From Shewanella sairae (GTDB lineage Bacteria; Pseudomonadota; Gammaproteobacteria; Enterobacterales; Shewanellaceae), in contig NZ_JAKILT010000005.1 of the NCBI RefSeq assembly GCF_023283535.1, positions 62,001 to 126,000 of the forward strand: 64,000 nt of DNA, read 5' to 3'. Below are positions 17,670-27,063 of this stretch, in pieces. The position numbers were made by a program, and so were the translations under genes. How positions within the stretch are numbered: the first letter of the stretch is position 1; every line of letters starts with the position of its first letter. The notes under the pieces are model-generated. The model was given only the letters and a program-made list of their open reading frames with translations, had not been told where the DNA came from and ran no database searches.

Positions 17670-18707
17670 ATGTCGACCTTACCATCGAACCCAGCTGTTT
17701 TAGCTGTTTCTGAAGCATTAAGCCAAGCCATTGCCAAGCGTGCAGAGTTTCTGCAACAAGCAAAGACACAGCAAACTGATTGCTATCGCATCTTCCATGG
17801 CACAGTTGAAGGTTGCAATGGGCTCAATATCGATCGTTATGGTAGTGCTTGGCTTATCCAAAGCTTTCACCAATCGCTAACTGAAACCGAATTAACAGAT
17901 ATCACTGAGCAACTAAGCCTGCTTGCCGAGTTGCCAGTTATCTATAATGACCGCTCAGACAAAAACTCACGCGTATTAAACCCACTTGCTGGAGCATTGC
18001 AAGAGATTGCGACGAGTGAACAGCTCATGCAGGAAAATGGCATTAATTTCACCAGTAAGTTACGCCATGAAGGCCAAGACCCATTACTGTTTTTAGATAT
18101 GCGCATTGGCCGCGAATATGTCGCAGCGAATAGCCAAGGCAAAAGCGTACTTAACCTGTTCTCTTATACCTGTGGCATTGGTACTGCAGCTGCCGTTGGC
18201 GGCGCAACACGTGTGGTTAACGTCGACTTCTCATCATTTGCTTTAGCAGCAGGCCGCAAAAACGCAGCGCTAAACCAAGCAGAGAATGTATGTGAGTTTA
18301 TTCAAAGCGATGCCTTCCCAGCACTTAGACAGCTAGCAGGCCTTAAAGTCGGTGGTCGACGCAATCAAAAGCTGCCCGCTTATCCGAAACTCTCAGCAAC
18401 CCAGTTTGATCTAGTGTTCCTTGACCCACCAAGATACGCTAAAAGCCCATTTGGTATTGTCGACTTAATTAACGACTACCAGAGCCTATTTAAGCCAGCA
18501 CTGTTAACCACCAAAGCAGGCGGCACGATTGTGTGCTGCAATAACGTTGCTAAAGTTGACCGTGATGAATGGTTTGCCAGCCTTGTACGCTGTGTCGAAA
18601 AGCAAGGGCGTGAAGTGACTGAGCACACTTGGTTAGATTGCCATGAAGACTTCCCTTCATTTGATGGTAACCATCCATTAAAAATCGTTGCATTACAGCT
18701 TAGCTAA
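17670..18707 (+). CDS. Class I SAM-dependent RNA methyltransferase (RlmI-like)
   Basis: The 345-aa protein contains the SAM-binding motif FSYTCGIGTAAAVGGA (about 165-180), the acidic NVDFSSFAL loop and the catalytic-type motif FDLVFLDPPRYAKS (about 247-260). This LDPPRxxKS form is typical of RlmI/RlmK-type m5C or m7G 23S rRNA methyltransferases. The N-terminal PUA domain of E. coli RlmI is not obvious; residues 30-110 (IFHGTVEGCNGLNIDRYG) instead match the short RlmI-like central fold. The exact rRNA base cannot be told. The ATG at 17670 has no strong binding site. Confidence 0.82.
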   Translation: MSTLPSNPAVLAVSEALSQAIAKRAEFLQQAKTQQTDCYRIFHGTVEGCNGLNIDRYGSAWLIQSFHQSLTETELTDITEQLSLLAELPVIYNDRSDKNSRVLNPLAGALQEIATSEQLMQENGINFTSKLRHEGQDPLLFLDMRIGREYVAANSQGKSVLNLFSYTCGIGTAAAVGGATRVVNVDFSSFALAAGRKNAALNQAENVCEFIQSDAFPALRQLAGLKVGGRRNQKLPAYPKLSATQFDLVFLDPPRYAKSPFGIVDLINDYQSLFKPALLTTKAGGTIVCCNNVAKVDRDEWFASLVRCVEKQGREVTEHTWLDCHEDFPSFDGNHPLKIVALQLS

Positions 18708-19067
18708 TTACTCAACTTATATGGTTAAAAATGCAGGCGACAAACCTGCACTTTTAACCACCCCAAGCAAACCTTCTTTCCTAACCGCCATAAACATCAG
18801 TTTAATAAGCAATAATAAGCCCAGTTTCCGCAAAAAACACATCCGCTACAAAACGCAATTAACAAGCCTTTAAATGTATCATCAACTACTCACACAAATA
18901 AAATTAAACCCCTTAATATCAGCAAGATAAAATAAATATTCGCTAAAAATTTGTTTTTTATCACCTTGTATATAAATTAAGCTTTACTTTCTATATTAAA
19001 AGCATAAAATCCGCTTCCTCAAATCAACAGTCAAACCTTAAAAAGTATCAACCTATAGGAGATAGAG
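18708..19067 (+). other. Intergenic region with a hairpin
   Basis: About 360 bp hold no convincing gene. TGCAGG-CGACAAA-CCTGCA followed by CTTTTAA (about 18732-18757) is a possible weak terminator for the methyltransferase gene. The rest is AT-rich and probably contains the promoter of the MFS gene; no clear -35/-10 pair was fixed. Confidence 0.5.
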
Positions 19068-20237
19068 GTGGAAAATTCTGCCTGCAAACCATACAAAAAC
19101 AGTACGTTCGTACCTGTTGCTGGTTTATCATTTTTCGCAATTGCCTCAGGCTTCTTAATGAGTCTAATTCCACTGTCATTGGCATCATTTGGCATGGATA
19201 GCTCGTTGGTCGCATGGTTAGCGAGCATCTTCTATTTGGGTATTTTAGTCGGTACGACCTGTATTCAGAATATCGTGGCCAAAGTCGGCCACCGATTTTC
19301 GTTGATCTTATTCTTAACCATGCTAACGCTAACAATTGTGGCCATGCTTGCGATGCCTACCGGTCCGGTTTGGTTAGTATCTCGCTTTGTGGCAGGTTTT
19401 GCTGTTGCTGGCGTATTTGTGGTGGTCGAGTCTTGGTTGCTTATGGCTGACAGTGCTAAGCAAAGAGCCAAGCGTTTGGGTCTATATATGACATCGCTTT
19501 ATGGCGGTAGCGCATTAGGGCAGCTAGCGATTGGTCCACTAGGTGTTAATGGCAACGGTCCATTCTACTGGGTAATCGGCTTATTAATGCTCGCTATCTT
19601 GCCACCTCTGCTAGTGAAAAAAGGCCAGCCAGAAGCGTTAGCACATCAAAAGATTAGCTTAAAAGAAGTCAAGAAAATCAGCTTGCCAGCGGTCATTGGC
19701 TGCTTAGTTTCAGGTATGTTGTTAGGCCCCATTTATGGCCTTATGCCAAGCTATATTAATGGTCAATTTGCCAGTAACGAGCGCACTGCCTTCTTGATGG
19801 CGATTATTATTTTAGGCGGTATGTTAGTGCAACCTTTGGTGAGTTATTTATCAACTCGCATTAGCAAAAGCTTGCTAATGGCACTATTTTGCTTATTAGG
19901 CACAATTGGTATCGTGGGGATCGCTGACGGCACTTCTGTCGCGTTCGTGACGACTTGCTATTTCTTACTGGGTGCAAGCTGCTTTGCGCTTTACCCAATC
20001 GCTATTACTCTCGCTTGTGAGACAATGGCACTGGAGAAGATCGTTGCTGCAACAGAGCTTATGCTCCTGAGCTACAGTGTCGGTTCTGTATTTGGTCCTG
20101 TGATTGCTGAGCACAGCAGTACCTCTGCGCATTCGCTTATCACCTACTTAGCAGTGGTGTTAACGACAACATCAATTTATATGTTGATTAAAAGCCTACA
20201 AAATACTCGTAGCGGCCACACTCCTGCTATTGGCTAA
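19068..20237 (+). CDS. MFS transporter (YcaD-like)
   Basis: The 389-aa protein has twelve predicted membrane helices in two halves. The MFS motif A-like loop after helix 2 is degenerate (VAKVGHRFS), as in YcaD and related multidrug or sugar efflux proteins. Motifs such as GLYMTSLYGGSALGQLAIGP and LLLSYSVGSVFGPVIAEH match the YcaD subgroup. The substrate is unknown. The start is GTG at 19068, chosen because TAGGAGATAGAG lies just upstream. It is monocistronic, with a strong terminator after it. Confidence 0.88.
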   Translation: MENSACKPYKNSTFVPVAGLSFFAIASGFLMSLIPLSLASFGMDSSLVAWLASIFYLGILVGTTCIQNIVAKVGHRFSLILFLTMLTLTIVAMLAMPTGPVWLVSRFVAGFAVAGVFVVVESWLLMADSAKQRAKRLGLYMTSLYGGSALGQLAIGPLGVNGNGPFYWVIGLLMLAILPPLLVKKGQPEALAHQKISLKEVKKISLPAVIGCLVSGMLLGPIYGLMPSYINGQFASNERTAFLMAIIILGGMLVQPLVSYLSTRISKSLLMALFCLLGTIGIVGIADGTSVAFVTTCYFLLGASCFALYPIAITLACETMALEKIVAATELMLLSYSVGSVFGPVIAEHSSTSAHSLITYLAVVLTTTSIYMLIKSLQNTRSGHTPAIG

Positions 20238-20263
20238 TCAATTTAATAGATAACCCACACCGT

Positions 20264-20297
20264 AAAAGCGCAGCGACAGCTGCGCTTTTAGTTTTTG
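20264..20297 (+). terminator. Terminator after the MFS gene
   Basis: AAAAGCGCAGC-GACA-GCTGCGCTTTT is an 11-bp perfect stem (20264-20289) followed by a T-rich stretch. Confidence 0.92.
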
Positions 20298-20464
20298 CGC
20301 CGCTGATAGATAACCATAATTTTTAGGGGCGATTTTTTATAAAAAAACCACTAAAATATGTCGAGATGACTCGCTTTATCGCAGACCAGACCATATCTAA
20401 CATACTTAATCGTCAGAAATGGTCAGCAACAATTATCCAGCCAACGCTTTAGAGAACCCAATTA

Positions 20465-21598
20465 GTGAAATGTGCCCACTTTGATCAACAGCAGTGTCTT
20501 TCTTGTCGTCATATTCAGCAACCAATGCCAGAACAAGTCGATGCCAAGTCGCAGGTATTAACCCAACTGCTGAATAACTTCAGTGTTGAGCAATGGCACC
20601 AACCTGTATTTGGGCCAGATAGCGGTTTTAGGAATAAAGCTAAAATGGTGGTTCTCGGTGCTGCACACCAACCTATTTTAGGCATAGTGTCCCCCACAGG
20701 CGAACCAGTTAGCTTATGTGATTGCCAGCTTTATCCAGCCGATATGCAACAACTATTGCATCGCTTAGAGCTGTTTGTTCGTCAAGCTGGCATCCCGCCA
20801 TACAATGTTGATAAAGCCAAAGGTGAGCTGAAATTTATTCTGTTGACCCGCAGCCAAATTAAAGGCGAGTACTTACTTCGCTTTGTGCTTAAATCCCATA
20901 AATCGATTGCACGCATTGAGCGCGAACTGCCGCAGTTACTGAGTGAGTACCCACAAATTAAAGTGGTATCAGTCAATATTCAGCCTGTGCATATGGCGAT
21001 TTTGGAAGGTGAAGAAGAGATATTCTTAACCGAAGAAACACGTTTATCTGAACAGTTTAACGATGTGCCGCTGTTTATTCGCCCAAAGAGCTTCTTTCAA
21101 ACTCATCCAGAGATCGCAGCCAAACTTTACCAAACGGCTCGCGAGTGGGTTGCTGAACTACAGCCGAGCTCCTTATGGGACCTTTTCTGTGGTGTAGGTG
21201 GTTTTGGGCTGCACTGCGCATCAAAAAGTATTCCACTAACAGGAATTGAAATCTCTAGCGAAGCCATTGCCTGCGCCAAAATTTCGGCTGAAGCCATGGG
21301 ACTCACTCAAGTAAGCTTTACCGCACTGGATTCAACAGGCTTTGCACAAGGCTGTAATGCAACCGATAAACCTGATGTGGTCATTGTTAACCCACCACGT
21401 CGCGGCATTGGCAAAGACTTATGTGAATCACTGTCGGCATTTGCGCCTAAAGCCATTTTATATTCAAGCTGTAACCCGCACTCTTTAGCGAAAGACTTAG
21501 CCAACATTCAAGGCTATCGAGTCCAGAAAGTACAGTTATTTGATATGTTCCCGCACACAGATCATTTTGAAGTGTTAGTGATGCTAATTAAGCAATAA
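20465..21598 (+). CDS. rlmC: RlmC, 23S rRNA (U747-C5)-methyltransferase
   Basis: The 377-aa protein starts with the Fe-S cluster cysteines C3, C11 and C14 ([17 protein letters not shown]), with a fourth in VSLCDCQ. The SAM motif is [14 protein letters not shown], and the catalytic pair is VNPPRRG then the nucleophile Cys in [13 protein letters not shown]. These belong to the RumA/RumB/TrmA family, and the short form without an N-terminal TRAM domain and with an N-terminal CxxxxxxxCxxC is RlmC. The start is GTG 20465. It methylates U747 of 23S rRNA to m5U. A perfect 9-bp stem terminator follows. Confidence 0.94.
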   Translation: MKCAHFDQQQCLSCRHIQQPMPEQVDAKSQVLTQLLNNFSVEQWHQPVFGPDSGFRNKAKMVVLGAAHQPILGIVSPTGEPVSLCDCQLYPADMQQLLHRLELFVRQAGIPPYNVDKAKGELKFILLTRSQIKGEYLLRFVLKSHKSIARIERELPQLLSEYPQIKVVSVNIQPVHMAILEGEEEIFLTEETRLSEQFNDVPLFIRPKSFFQTHPEIAAKLYQTAREWVAELQPSSLWDLFCGVGGFGLHCASKSIPLTGIEISSEAIACAKISAEAMGLTQVSFTALDSTGFAQGCNATDKPDVVIVNPPRRGIGKDLCESLSAFAPKAILYSSCNPHSLAKDLANIQGYRVQKVQLFDMFPHTDHFEVLVMLIKQ

Positions 21599-21623
21599 TC
21601 AGCCAAGTATAATCATCAGTGCA

Positions 21624-21667
21624 GCAGGCTTACTTCGACAAAGCGCTAAGCCTGCGCATTTTCTTAG
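21624..21667 (+). terminator. Terminator after rlmC, then empty leader region
   Basis: GCAGGCTTA (21624-21632) pairs with TAAGCCTGC (21647-21655), followed by GCATTTTCTT. The remaining bases to 21914 hold no gene; they contain TGTGATCACA at about 21817 and the AT-rich leader of the molbindin gene. Confidence 0.8.
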
Positions 21668-21914
21668 TTCTGTATTGCACCGTTCTCCCCTCAACTTTCC
21701 ACCTGTAAGCTCTAAAACCCAGCATTATTAACTTCCTTTAAATTAGTAACATATGAACAACCAACCAGCAAAATATGATTAAAGTCACAAAAACATCGCT
21801 TTGAAACCACTAAATGTGATCACAACCAAGATAACGCGACATATTGTCCTTCCTTGGATATCATTATATAAATAAGCCAATTATAATAATGACTTAACCA
21901 TTAAGGATATACTT

Positions 21915-22124
21915 ATGAAAATCAGCGCACGCAACACACTAAACGGTACTATCAAGTCAATCGACGAAGGTTCAGTAAACAACGAAGTTGTTATCGAACT
22001 AGCACCAGGTGTTGAAATCACTTCTGTTGTAACTAAGAAATCTTGCGAGCAACTAGGTCTAGTTGTTGGTGGTCAAGCTTACGCGATCATCAAAGCAAGC
22101 AACGTAATGGTTGCTGTAGACTAA
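21915..22124 (+). CDS. Molbindin (Mop/TOBE domain protein)
   Basis: The 69-aa protein is a single Mop domain: MKISARNTLNGTIKSIDEGS opens the fold, VVIELAPGVEITSVVTKKSCE follows, and it closes with AYAIIKASNVMVAVD. Such stand-alone domains assemble into hexamers that bind molybdate or tungstate and buffer the oxyanion in the cytoplasm. It is monocistronic, with an AAGGATA-type binding site and a strong terminator. A ModA-like protein lies 14 kb away, so both ends of a molybdate pathway are represented without the permease. Confidence 0.93.
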   Translation: MKISARNTLNGTIKSIDEGSVNNEVVIELAPGVEITSVVTKKSCEQLGLVVGGQAYAIIKASNVMVAVD

Positions 22125-22138
22125 GCATATGCTTAATG

Positions 22139-22175
22139 AAAAAGCCGCAAACACTATCGTGGTTGCGGCTTTTTT
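22139..22175 (+). terminator. Terminator after the molbindin gene
   Basis: AAAGCCGCAA (22141-22150) pairs with TTGCGGCTTT (22163-22172), with a further inner CAC/GTG, and is followed by T5. It faces a convergent gene at 22193 and may work in both directions. Confidence 0.92.
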
Positions 22176-22192
22176 GTTTTCAAAAGTCGAGA

Positions 22193-22498
22193 TTAGCGAT
22201 TAACTAAAAACATAATCGCCCCAATAATCACTAAAGAAACGCCTAGCAAAATAATGTACTTAATCCGCGTTGCGTACTTATAGGCAATTAAACCTGCATA
22301 TTGGATATCAATATTTTCTGAGCTCTCAAAGCCTCTGCTCAAGGTCCAAGAAAATAAGCTCATACGCCCTCTACCTTGCTTAGCAAACACTTCCCATTGC
22401 GCTCTATCATGTTGTTTTAGCGTGCGGTTAAGCTCTGGCAGCCCCATAAAGGCAAGCCCTAAAAGTATCAACCCCGCTCCTACTGCTAACACTAGCAT
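22193..22498 (-). CDS. Small two-helix membrane protein
   Basis: The 101-aa protein has a first membrane helix at about 2-20 (VLAVGAGLILLGLAFMG) and a second at about 78-98 (YIILLGVSLVIIGAIMFLV). A charged cytoplasmic or periplasmic loop of about 55 residues lies between them. The topology resembles UspB-type proteins, but the sequence is not a clear match. The start was set at the ATG of 22498, because ATGGAGGGCGTCATG places GGAGG 5 bases before it; an upstream in-frame ATG would use that binding site as codons. It follows the NifX-like gene by about 100 bp. The function is unknown. Confidence 0.7.
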   Translation of the reverse strand: MLVLAVGAGLILLGLAFMGLPELNRTLKQHDRAQWEVFAKQGRGRMSLFSWTLSRGFESSENIDIQYAGLIAYKYATRIKYIILLGVSLVIIGAIMFLVNR

Positions 22499-22597
22499 GA
22501 CGCCCTCCATTGACGTTTTTTTGTACACACATGTACTAACATGAAATATTTGGCAAAAAATGTAAAGCCCCGACTCTTGGGTACTCAAGCGAGATGT

Positions 22598-23110
22598 TTA
22601 CTTAAGGCTTCTAAATCCAGCATATTGTATAGGCGCATCGCTCGATAGTGCTTGCTGAGGCACATGTAGCAACCTTGGCTCGAGTATACTCGACGCTGTT
22701 TTTTTGCCACCACATCCACAGCCACCACTGGCACCACCACAACAGCCGCCTTTTTTTTCATGATTAATCGATCTTCGCCCTTGGCTAGCATCCACTAAAC
22801 GGCAGCTTAAATCTTGTGCATTTTTCATCAACTCATCAATACTTAACGAGTTATCAGCCTGACTCACGCTGACTCCTGCATCAAGTAACTTACCTAGCAT
22901 GCGCTCTCCGATAAACTGCACGATTACGATATCGGCCTTATGATCGGTGATTAGGTTTAACATCGCCTTTTTAGCACTACAACCGCCATCCTGAGCGGGA
23001 TTCGCAACGCGAGTAATTAACTGCTGATGTTCATCATAAAAAGCGATTTCAGGCGCCTTGGTGAAGTGAGTCGCTAATCGGTCTCGGCTCATGGGAATTG
23101 CAATAATCAT
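22598..23110 (-). CDS. NifX/NafY-like (dinitrogenase Fe-Mo cofactor family) protein
   Basis: The 170-aa protein has an N-terminal RNase-H-like domain of the NifX/NafY/MTH1175 family (about 1-105): IIAIPMSRDRLATHFTKAPE, then NPAQDGGCSAKKAM and ADIVIVQFIGERMLGKLLDAG. Then comes a Cys/Gly-rich tail, GGCCGGASGGCGCGG (about 118-133), that could bind a metal. No nitrogenase genes are visible, so the cofactor-related name is by family only. Its start overlaps the DUF134 gene by 4 bp (ATGA). The tail and the DUF134 partner are a recurring pairing, and a metal- or redox-related role is the best guess. Confidence 0.85.
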   Translation of the reverse strand: MIIAIPMSRDRLATHFTKAPEIAFYDEHQQLITRVANPAQDGGCSAKKAMLNLITDHKADIVIVQFIGERMLGKLLDAGVSVSQADNSLSIDELMKNAQDLSCRLVDASQGRRSINHEKKGGCCGGASGGCGCGGKKTASSILEPRLLHVPQQALSSDAPIQYAGFRSLK

Positions 23111-23403
23111 GGTAAATCCTTCTTCATGTTCTGGGGGAGTATAAGCGCCTTACCTTGAGTCACTGCTGTAGCAACTTTCTTACGTGCACTCGCTAATAAA
23201 TAACCAAATGTTTGCCTAGAGATCCCCATTGACGCAGCCGCGTCTAGTTGACTCATTTTCAGCACGTCACCCAAATTTAACGCTTCAAACTCATCAGCTT
23301 CTAACTGAATTTTCTCAAGCTCAGTTGATGGGATCCCATTAGGTTTAAATAAACTACAAGGGACGCAGCTCGATAGATGACGGGATTTTTTAGGTCTAGA
23401 CAT
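23107..23403 (-). CDS. DUF134 family predicted DNA-binding protein
   Basis: The 98-aa protein begins MSRPKKSRHLSSC and contains EADEFEALNLGDVLKMSQLDAAASMGISRQTF, an RpoE/sigma-type helix-turn-helix. The N-terminal C-x2-C motif SCVPCSLFKPNG is conserved in the family and may bind metal. DUF134 proteins usually sit next to NifX-like proteins and are presumed regulators. It has a strong binding site (AGGGGG) and probably controls its own two- or three-gene operon. A perfect TGGCGTACGCCA palindrome lies 100 bp upstream. Confidence 0.92.
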   Translation of the reverse strand: MSRPKKSRHLSSCVPCSLFKPNGIPSTELEKIQLEADEFEALNLGDVLKMSQLDAAASMGISRQTFGYLLASARKKVATAVTQGKALILPQNMKKDLP

Positions 23404-23872
23404 ACGTTCTGCCCCCTGATAATGCTGTTAAAATAAACTCGAAGTGCTCAATAAATTGCGCTTTTATCTGTTCATGCAGCAAATAGCTGCAATTATCATT
23501 ACTGGCGTACGCCAATAACTCACATTATTAAATATGTTGTTACAGCAAACAGAGAGAGTAATCACACTCAAAAACATTCATCAAGCCTAAATAATCACCC
23601 GCTACATAAGAGCCGTGACGTCCAATTGCCAAGCTGGCTCCGCAAGCGGTAATTCAACTTATTTCTCAGCCTAAATAACGACAAACATCCCAGACTTTTG
23701 CGATCAAAACGGCAGTTTAGTATGTTGAACAAAGGCAAAATATGCACCTTAACCCGAACGCTTACCGCATAAGGTGTTAACATCAATATTACCTATGGCT
23801 CCATCGCTCTATTAGCGACGTACTTTATACTTGTAAGTAAGGCTATCTATTGGCTGCAACTAAGGCATTTCA
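23404..23872. promoter_or_regulatory. Divergent intergenic region with palindrome and direct repeat
   Basis: This 469-bp gap has no convincing gene. It contains the perfect 12-bp palindrome TGGCGTACGCCA (23503-23514), a candidate operator for the DUF134 operon. An 11-bp direct repeat AGCCTAAATAA occurs at 23584 and 23668. Between them, two small hairpins, GCCA-AGC-TGGC and CCGC-AA-GCGG (23628-23650), sit inside a loose AATTGCC/GGTAATT pair. Confidence 0.45.
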
Positions 23873-24550
23873 GTGATCTCTAAACTACCAAAATGGGTTG
23901 AGTATGGCGCTTTCATTCTCGCTTTTACTGCAGGCAACGTTAACGCGATTGGCTTACTAGGATTTGAGCACCAGTCTGTTTCTCACCTATCAGGCACGGC
24001 AACGTTAGTGGGTACCCAGTTACTCAGTTCATCGCCAACTGTATTGTTTCATTTACTGGGAATTTTAATTAGCTTTGTGTTTGGCGCTACTCTATCAGGG
24101 GCTTTTTTATCGGGTAGCAGCGTCAAGCTCGGCCGCCATTATGACACCCTGTTACTTATCGAGGCTGGCTTTCTGCTGATTGCTATTTATCTACTGCAGG
24201 ATGGCACTTACTATGGGCACTATATGGCATCTGCCGCCTGTGGATTGCAAAACGCGCTCGCGACCACCTATAGTGGCGCGATCGTCCGGACGACCCATGT
24301 AACAGGCATATTTACAGACTTAGGCATCATGCTCGGGGGCACTTTTAAAGGCGAGAAATTCGATAAACGTAAAGCGATTCTATTTATGCTTATCATTGCA
24401 GGTTTTATTTCTGGCGGCACATTAGGTGCCCTGCTTTTCAGTAAGTTGCAATTTTTTGCCCTATTGGCACCCGCTGCAATTTGTATTGCGTTAGCCATGA
24501 GTTATCGACTATTTAAAATAACGACAAGAACAAAAAAACTAAGCGAGTAA
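23873..24550 (+). CDS. DUF1275 (YoaK-like) membrane protein
   Basis: The 225-aa protein has six or seven membrane helices. It begins with WVEYGAFILAFTAGNVNAIG, typical of DUF1275, and continues with QSVSHLSGTATLVG, AACGLQNALATTYSG and VRTTHVTGIFTDLG, the family signature. The family is found widely; E. coli YoaK is a member. Function is not established; a transport role is often proposed. The start is GTG 23873 after TAAGG. It converges on ppiB, with a shared terminator between them. Confidence 0.9.
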   Translation: MISKLPKWVEYGAFILAFTAGNVNAIGLLGFEHQSVSHLSGTATLVGTQLLSSSPTVLFHLLGILISFVFGATLSGAFLSGSSVKLGRHYDTLLLIEAGFLLIAIYLLQDGTYYGHYMASAACGLQNALATTYSGAIVRTTHVTGIFTDLGIMLGGTFKGEKFDKRKAILFMLIIAGFISGGTLGALLFSKLQFFALLAPAAICIALAMSYRLFKITTRTKKLSE

Positions 24551-24604
24551 AGGCTATATTCCAGAGTTCTATATCAATGACTCAGCCCGGTACAACAAAT
24601 ACAA

Positions 24605-24630
24605 AAAAGCGCCTAACGGCGCTTTTACTT
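24605..24630. terminator. Bidirectional terminator between DUF1275 and ppiB
   Basis: AAAAGCGCC-TAAC-GGCGCTTTT is a perfect 9-bp stem with T runs on both sides, placed between two convergent genes. Confidence 0.92.
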
Positions 24631-24642
24631 TACTTAAAACCA

Positions 24643-25137
24643 TTACTGGTTAATCGTCACTTTTTCTACCACTATAACTTCTCTTGGCACATCATCATGA
24701 TCGCCTTTAGAAGTTGTTTTAGCGCGGCCAATTTTTGTGACCACATCCATACCACTGGTCACTTGACCAAACACAGCATAACCCCAGCCAGCATTAGTGG
24801 TAGCAGTGTGATCCAAAAAGCTATTATCCGCTAAGTTGATAAAGAACTGACCCGTCGCAGAATGCGGCGCATCGGTGCGCGCCATAGCGATGCTACCACG
24901 CACATTCTTAAGACCACGGTTAGCTTCGTTAACGATAGCGGCACGAGTCGGTTTCTCTTCCATCTCAGCAGTAAAACCACCGCCTTGGATCATAAACCCT
25001 TTAATTACGCGATGAAAAATCGTGCCTTCGAAAAAACCATCTTGGCAATATTTCAGAAAGTTTTTAGCGCTGACAGGCGCTTTATCAAAATCCAGCGTGA
25101 TCTCAATATCGCCTAAGTTAGTGGTAAATATAATCAT
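24643..25137 (-). CDS. ppiB: Peptidyl-prolyl cis-trans isomerase B (cyclophilin)
   Basis: The 164-aa cytoplasmic cyclophilin starts [20 protein letters not shown]. It carries the catalytic region [15 protein letters not shown], with the active Arg and Phe, and [17 protein letters not shown] and [15 protein letters not shown] later. There is no signal peptide, so it is the PpiB and not the PpiA type. It speeds proline isomerisation during protein folding. It is monocistronic and convergent with the DUF1275 gene. Confidence 0.97.
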   Translation of the reverse strand: MIIFTTNLGDIEITLDFDKAPVSAKNFLKYCQDGFFEGTIFHRVIKGFMIQGGGFTAEMEEKPTRAAIVNEANRGLKNVRGSIAMARTDAPHSATGQFFINLADNSFLDHTATTNAGWGYAVFGQVTSGMDVVTKIGRAKTTSKGDHDDVPREVIVVEKVTINQ

Positions 25138-25300
25138 GGAGGTAACCCCTTATCAAAAATTAGCGCGAAGGTATCACCTTTAGCGTTCGTTGACTGCAAA
25201 AATTAAAGCCTGTGGCTAATTCTAGTATGTCACTGGGTCAGCGTACACATTGTCATCGCTTCAATTAATTAGCTTAGTTTATCAAAATCTCGATATATCG

Positions 25301-25377
25301 CTGTATTAAGCAGTATTAAGCTGTATTAAGCAGTATTAAGCAGTATTAAGCAGTATTAAGCAGTATTAAGCAGTATT
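25301..25377. repeat. 10-bp tandem repeat (CAGTATTAAG)n
   Basis: Seven full 10-bp units run head to tail from 25301 to 25370 (CTGTATTAAG or CAGTATTAAG, differing only at base 2), followed by a partial CAGTATT. The period equals one helical turn. It lies in a 518-bp gap between ppiB and a Tat-type aminotransferase gene that has no other gene in it. The unit count could vary between strains. Confidence 0.95.
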
Positions 25378-25655
25378 TTTGATTTTTAGCCGCTATCAAT
25401 GCCATTAAAAACCAAAAACAACGCTCAAATACTGCAATCTAAATACAAAAACACTAAATCATAACAATAAACGTCAAAATTTTGCCTTAGCTATTGATTT
25501 TAAAGTTTTTATGTCGCAACCCTAAATAGTCTTATGCGGTATTAGTCACATTAAGTTACCGGTTTAGCTTATAAAATATGATCTAGCACACGCTTTTATC
25601 AACAAATAAAAAAACGACAACTTTGACTAAAATAGTCTTCCTTTAAGAGCAAAAC

Positions 25656-27041
25656 ATGACTAATCAACAAAACAGCTGTTTACAAAATAACGATCGTCGT
25701 CGCTTCCTAAAAACCACCACAGGTCTAGCCATCACAGCTGCCGGTGTCAGCTTATTACCAGCCAGTGCACAGGCAGGTAATGCCGAGTTTACTGAAGCAT
25801 TTCACGGTAATCATTCTGATCATGGCTTTTGGAATAAAGTGCGCAAAGAGTTTGTATTAAACAAGCGCACCACTTATATGAATATCGGTACCTCTGGCAG
25901 CATGCCCAAAAGAGTACTTAAACAGTATAATAAAGCTAATGAACAAATATCTATCAATCCTTGGAACAGCAACGTTCCAACATTGGATTATGCTAAGCAA
26001 ATAGCCCCAAGCTTTGGTGCTGACGAACACGAATTAGTCTTGTCACGCAACACTACTGACGGTGTTTCTACCATTATTAATGGCCTACAATTTGAATACG
26101 GCGATATCATCTTAACCACCAACCACGAGCACCCAGCGATCACCGTGCCGTTAAAGCACGTTGCCGAACGTTATGGTGCTGAAGTCATAGAGTTAACTCT
26201 CCCTGTTTATACACCTGATAATGAAGTCTGCGCTGATGATTTTGTCAATGTATTCAACGACGCGGTTAACCTCTATGGTAATCGTGTACGTTTAATCGCT
26301 TTCTCACATGTAACTTACACAACGGGTACAACATTACCTGCTAAGAAAATTTGTAAAAAGGTCGCGATTCCAAACGGTATTATTACCTTAATCGACGGCG
26401 CTCATACTCCAGGTATGTTCAACCTCGACTTCCACGACATCGACTGTGACTTCTACTCTGGTGCAGGTCATAAATGGCAGTGCGGCCCAGGAGCGACAGG
26501 CTTCTTGTATGTTCGCGACAATGCCAGCCGTTTATATGAGTTTTGGAGTGATAGAGAAACACCACTTTGGTTTATCAATAGCTCTTCTTCAGCCACGGCA
26601 GTACAGTCTAGGCTGCAATCTGTTGGTCAAGATAACTACCCTGCAAAACGTGCACTAGCAGATGCTTGTACTCTATGGGATGAAATCGGTCGTGATGCTA
26701 TTGAAGAACGTATTCTTGACTTAAGCGCACTATGTAAGCGTGAACTGGCTAAGAAGTTTCCAGAGGCCATGATCTTCGCACCAAATGTTCGTCAACTTTC
26801 AAGTGGCTTAACCACCTTTAATCCATTTGAAGATGTACATGATATTGAGTTGCTGACAGAGTTTCGCGATCGCTTACATGAAGAATATGGCTACATAGTT
26901 AGAACCACGTCATTCAATATCGATCCAAGTGATATCTCTAAGACCTATTCGCTACGAGTATCAACTCATTTATTCCATGACGAAGACGATGTGAAAGGCT
27001 TAGTTCAAGCAATGAAGCAACTCTATCGTGAGATGAAGTAA
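25656..27041 (+). CDS. Tat-exported class V aminotransferase-like PLP enzyme
   Basis: The 461-aa protein has a twin-arginine signal (NNDRRRFLKTTTGLAIT, about 11-27) with cleavage near SAQAG. The enzyme fold then matches the aminotransferase class V / isopenicillin-N epimerase group: LVLSRNTTDGVSTIINGL, TTNHEHPAI, DGAHTPGMF, and the PLP lysine in YSGAGHKWQCGPGATGF. The likely reaction is epimerisation, desulfuration or transamination of an amino acid in the periplasm. The gene is single, with the 10-bp tandem repeat about 280 bp upstream. The substrate is not deducible. Confidence 0.87.
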   Translation: MTNQQNSCLQNNDRRRFLKTTTGLAITAAGVSLLPASAQAGNAEFTEAFHGNHSDHGFWNKVRKEFVLNKRTTYMNIGTSGSMPKRVLKQYNKANEQISINPWNSNVPTLDYAKQIAPSFGADEHELVLSRNTTDGVSTIINGLQFEYGDIILTTNHEHPAITVPLKHVAERYGAEVIELTLPVYTPDNEVCADDFVNVFNDAVNLYGNRVRLIAFSHVTYTTGTTLPAKKICKKVAIPNGIITLIDGAHTPGMFNLDFHDIDCDFYSGAGHKWQCGPGATGFLYVRDNASRLYEFWSDRETPLWFINSSSSATAVQSRLQSVGQDNYPAKRALADACTLWDEIGRDAIEERILDLSALCKRELAKKFPEAMIFAPNVRQLSSGLTTFNPFEDVHDIELLTEFRDRLHEEYGYIVRTTSFNIDPSDISKTYSLRVSTHLFHDEDDVKGLVQAMKQLYREMK

Positions 27042-27063
27042 TCATTCTCACCAAGCCCATAAA

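Noticed and set aside
21815-21826. TGTGATCACA as a CRP site
   Set aside because: The half sites are adjacent without the 6-bp spacer that CRP needs.
23595-23786. A 63-codon minus-strand frame in the gap before DUF1275
   Set aside because: There is no binding site or recognised domain, and the stretch overlaps repeats and hairpins.
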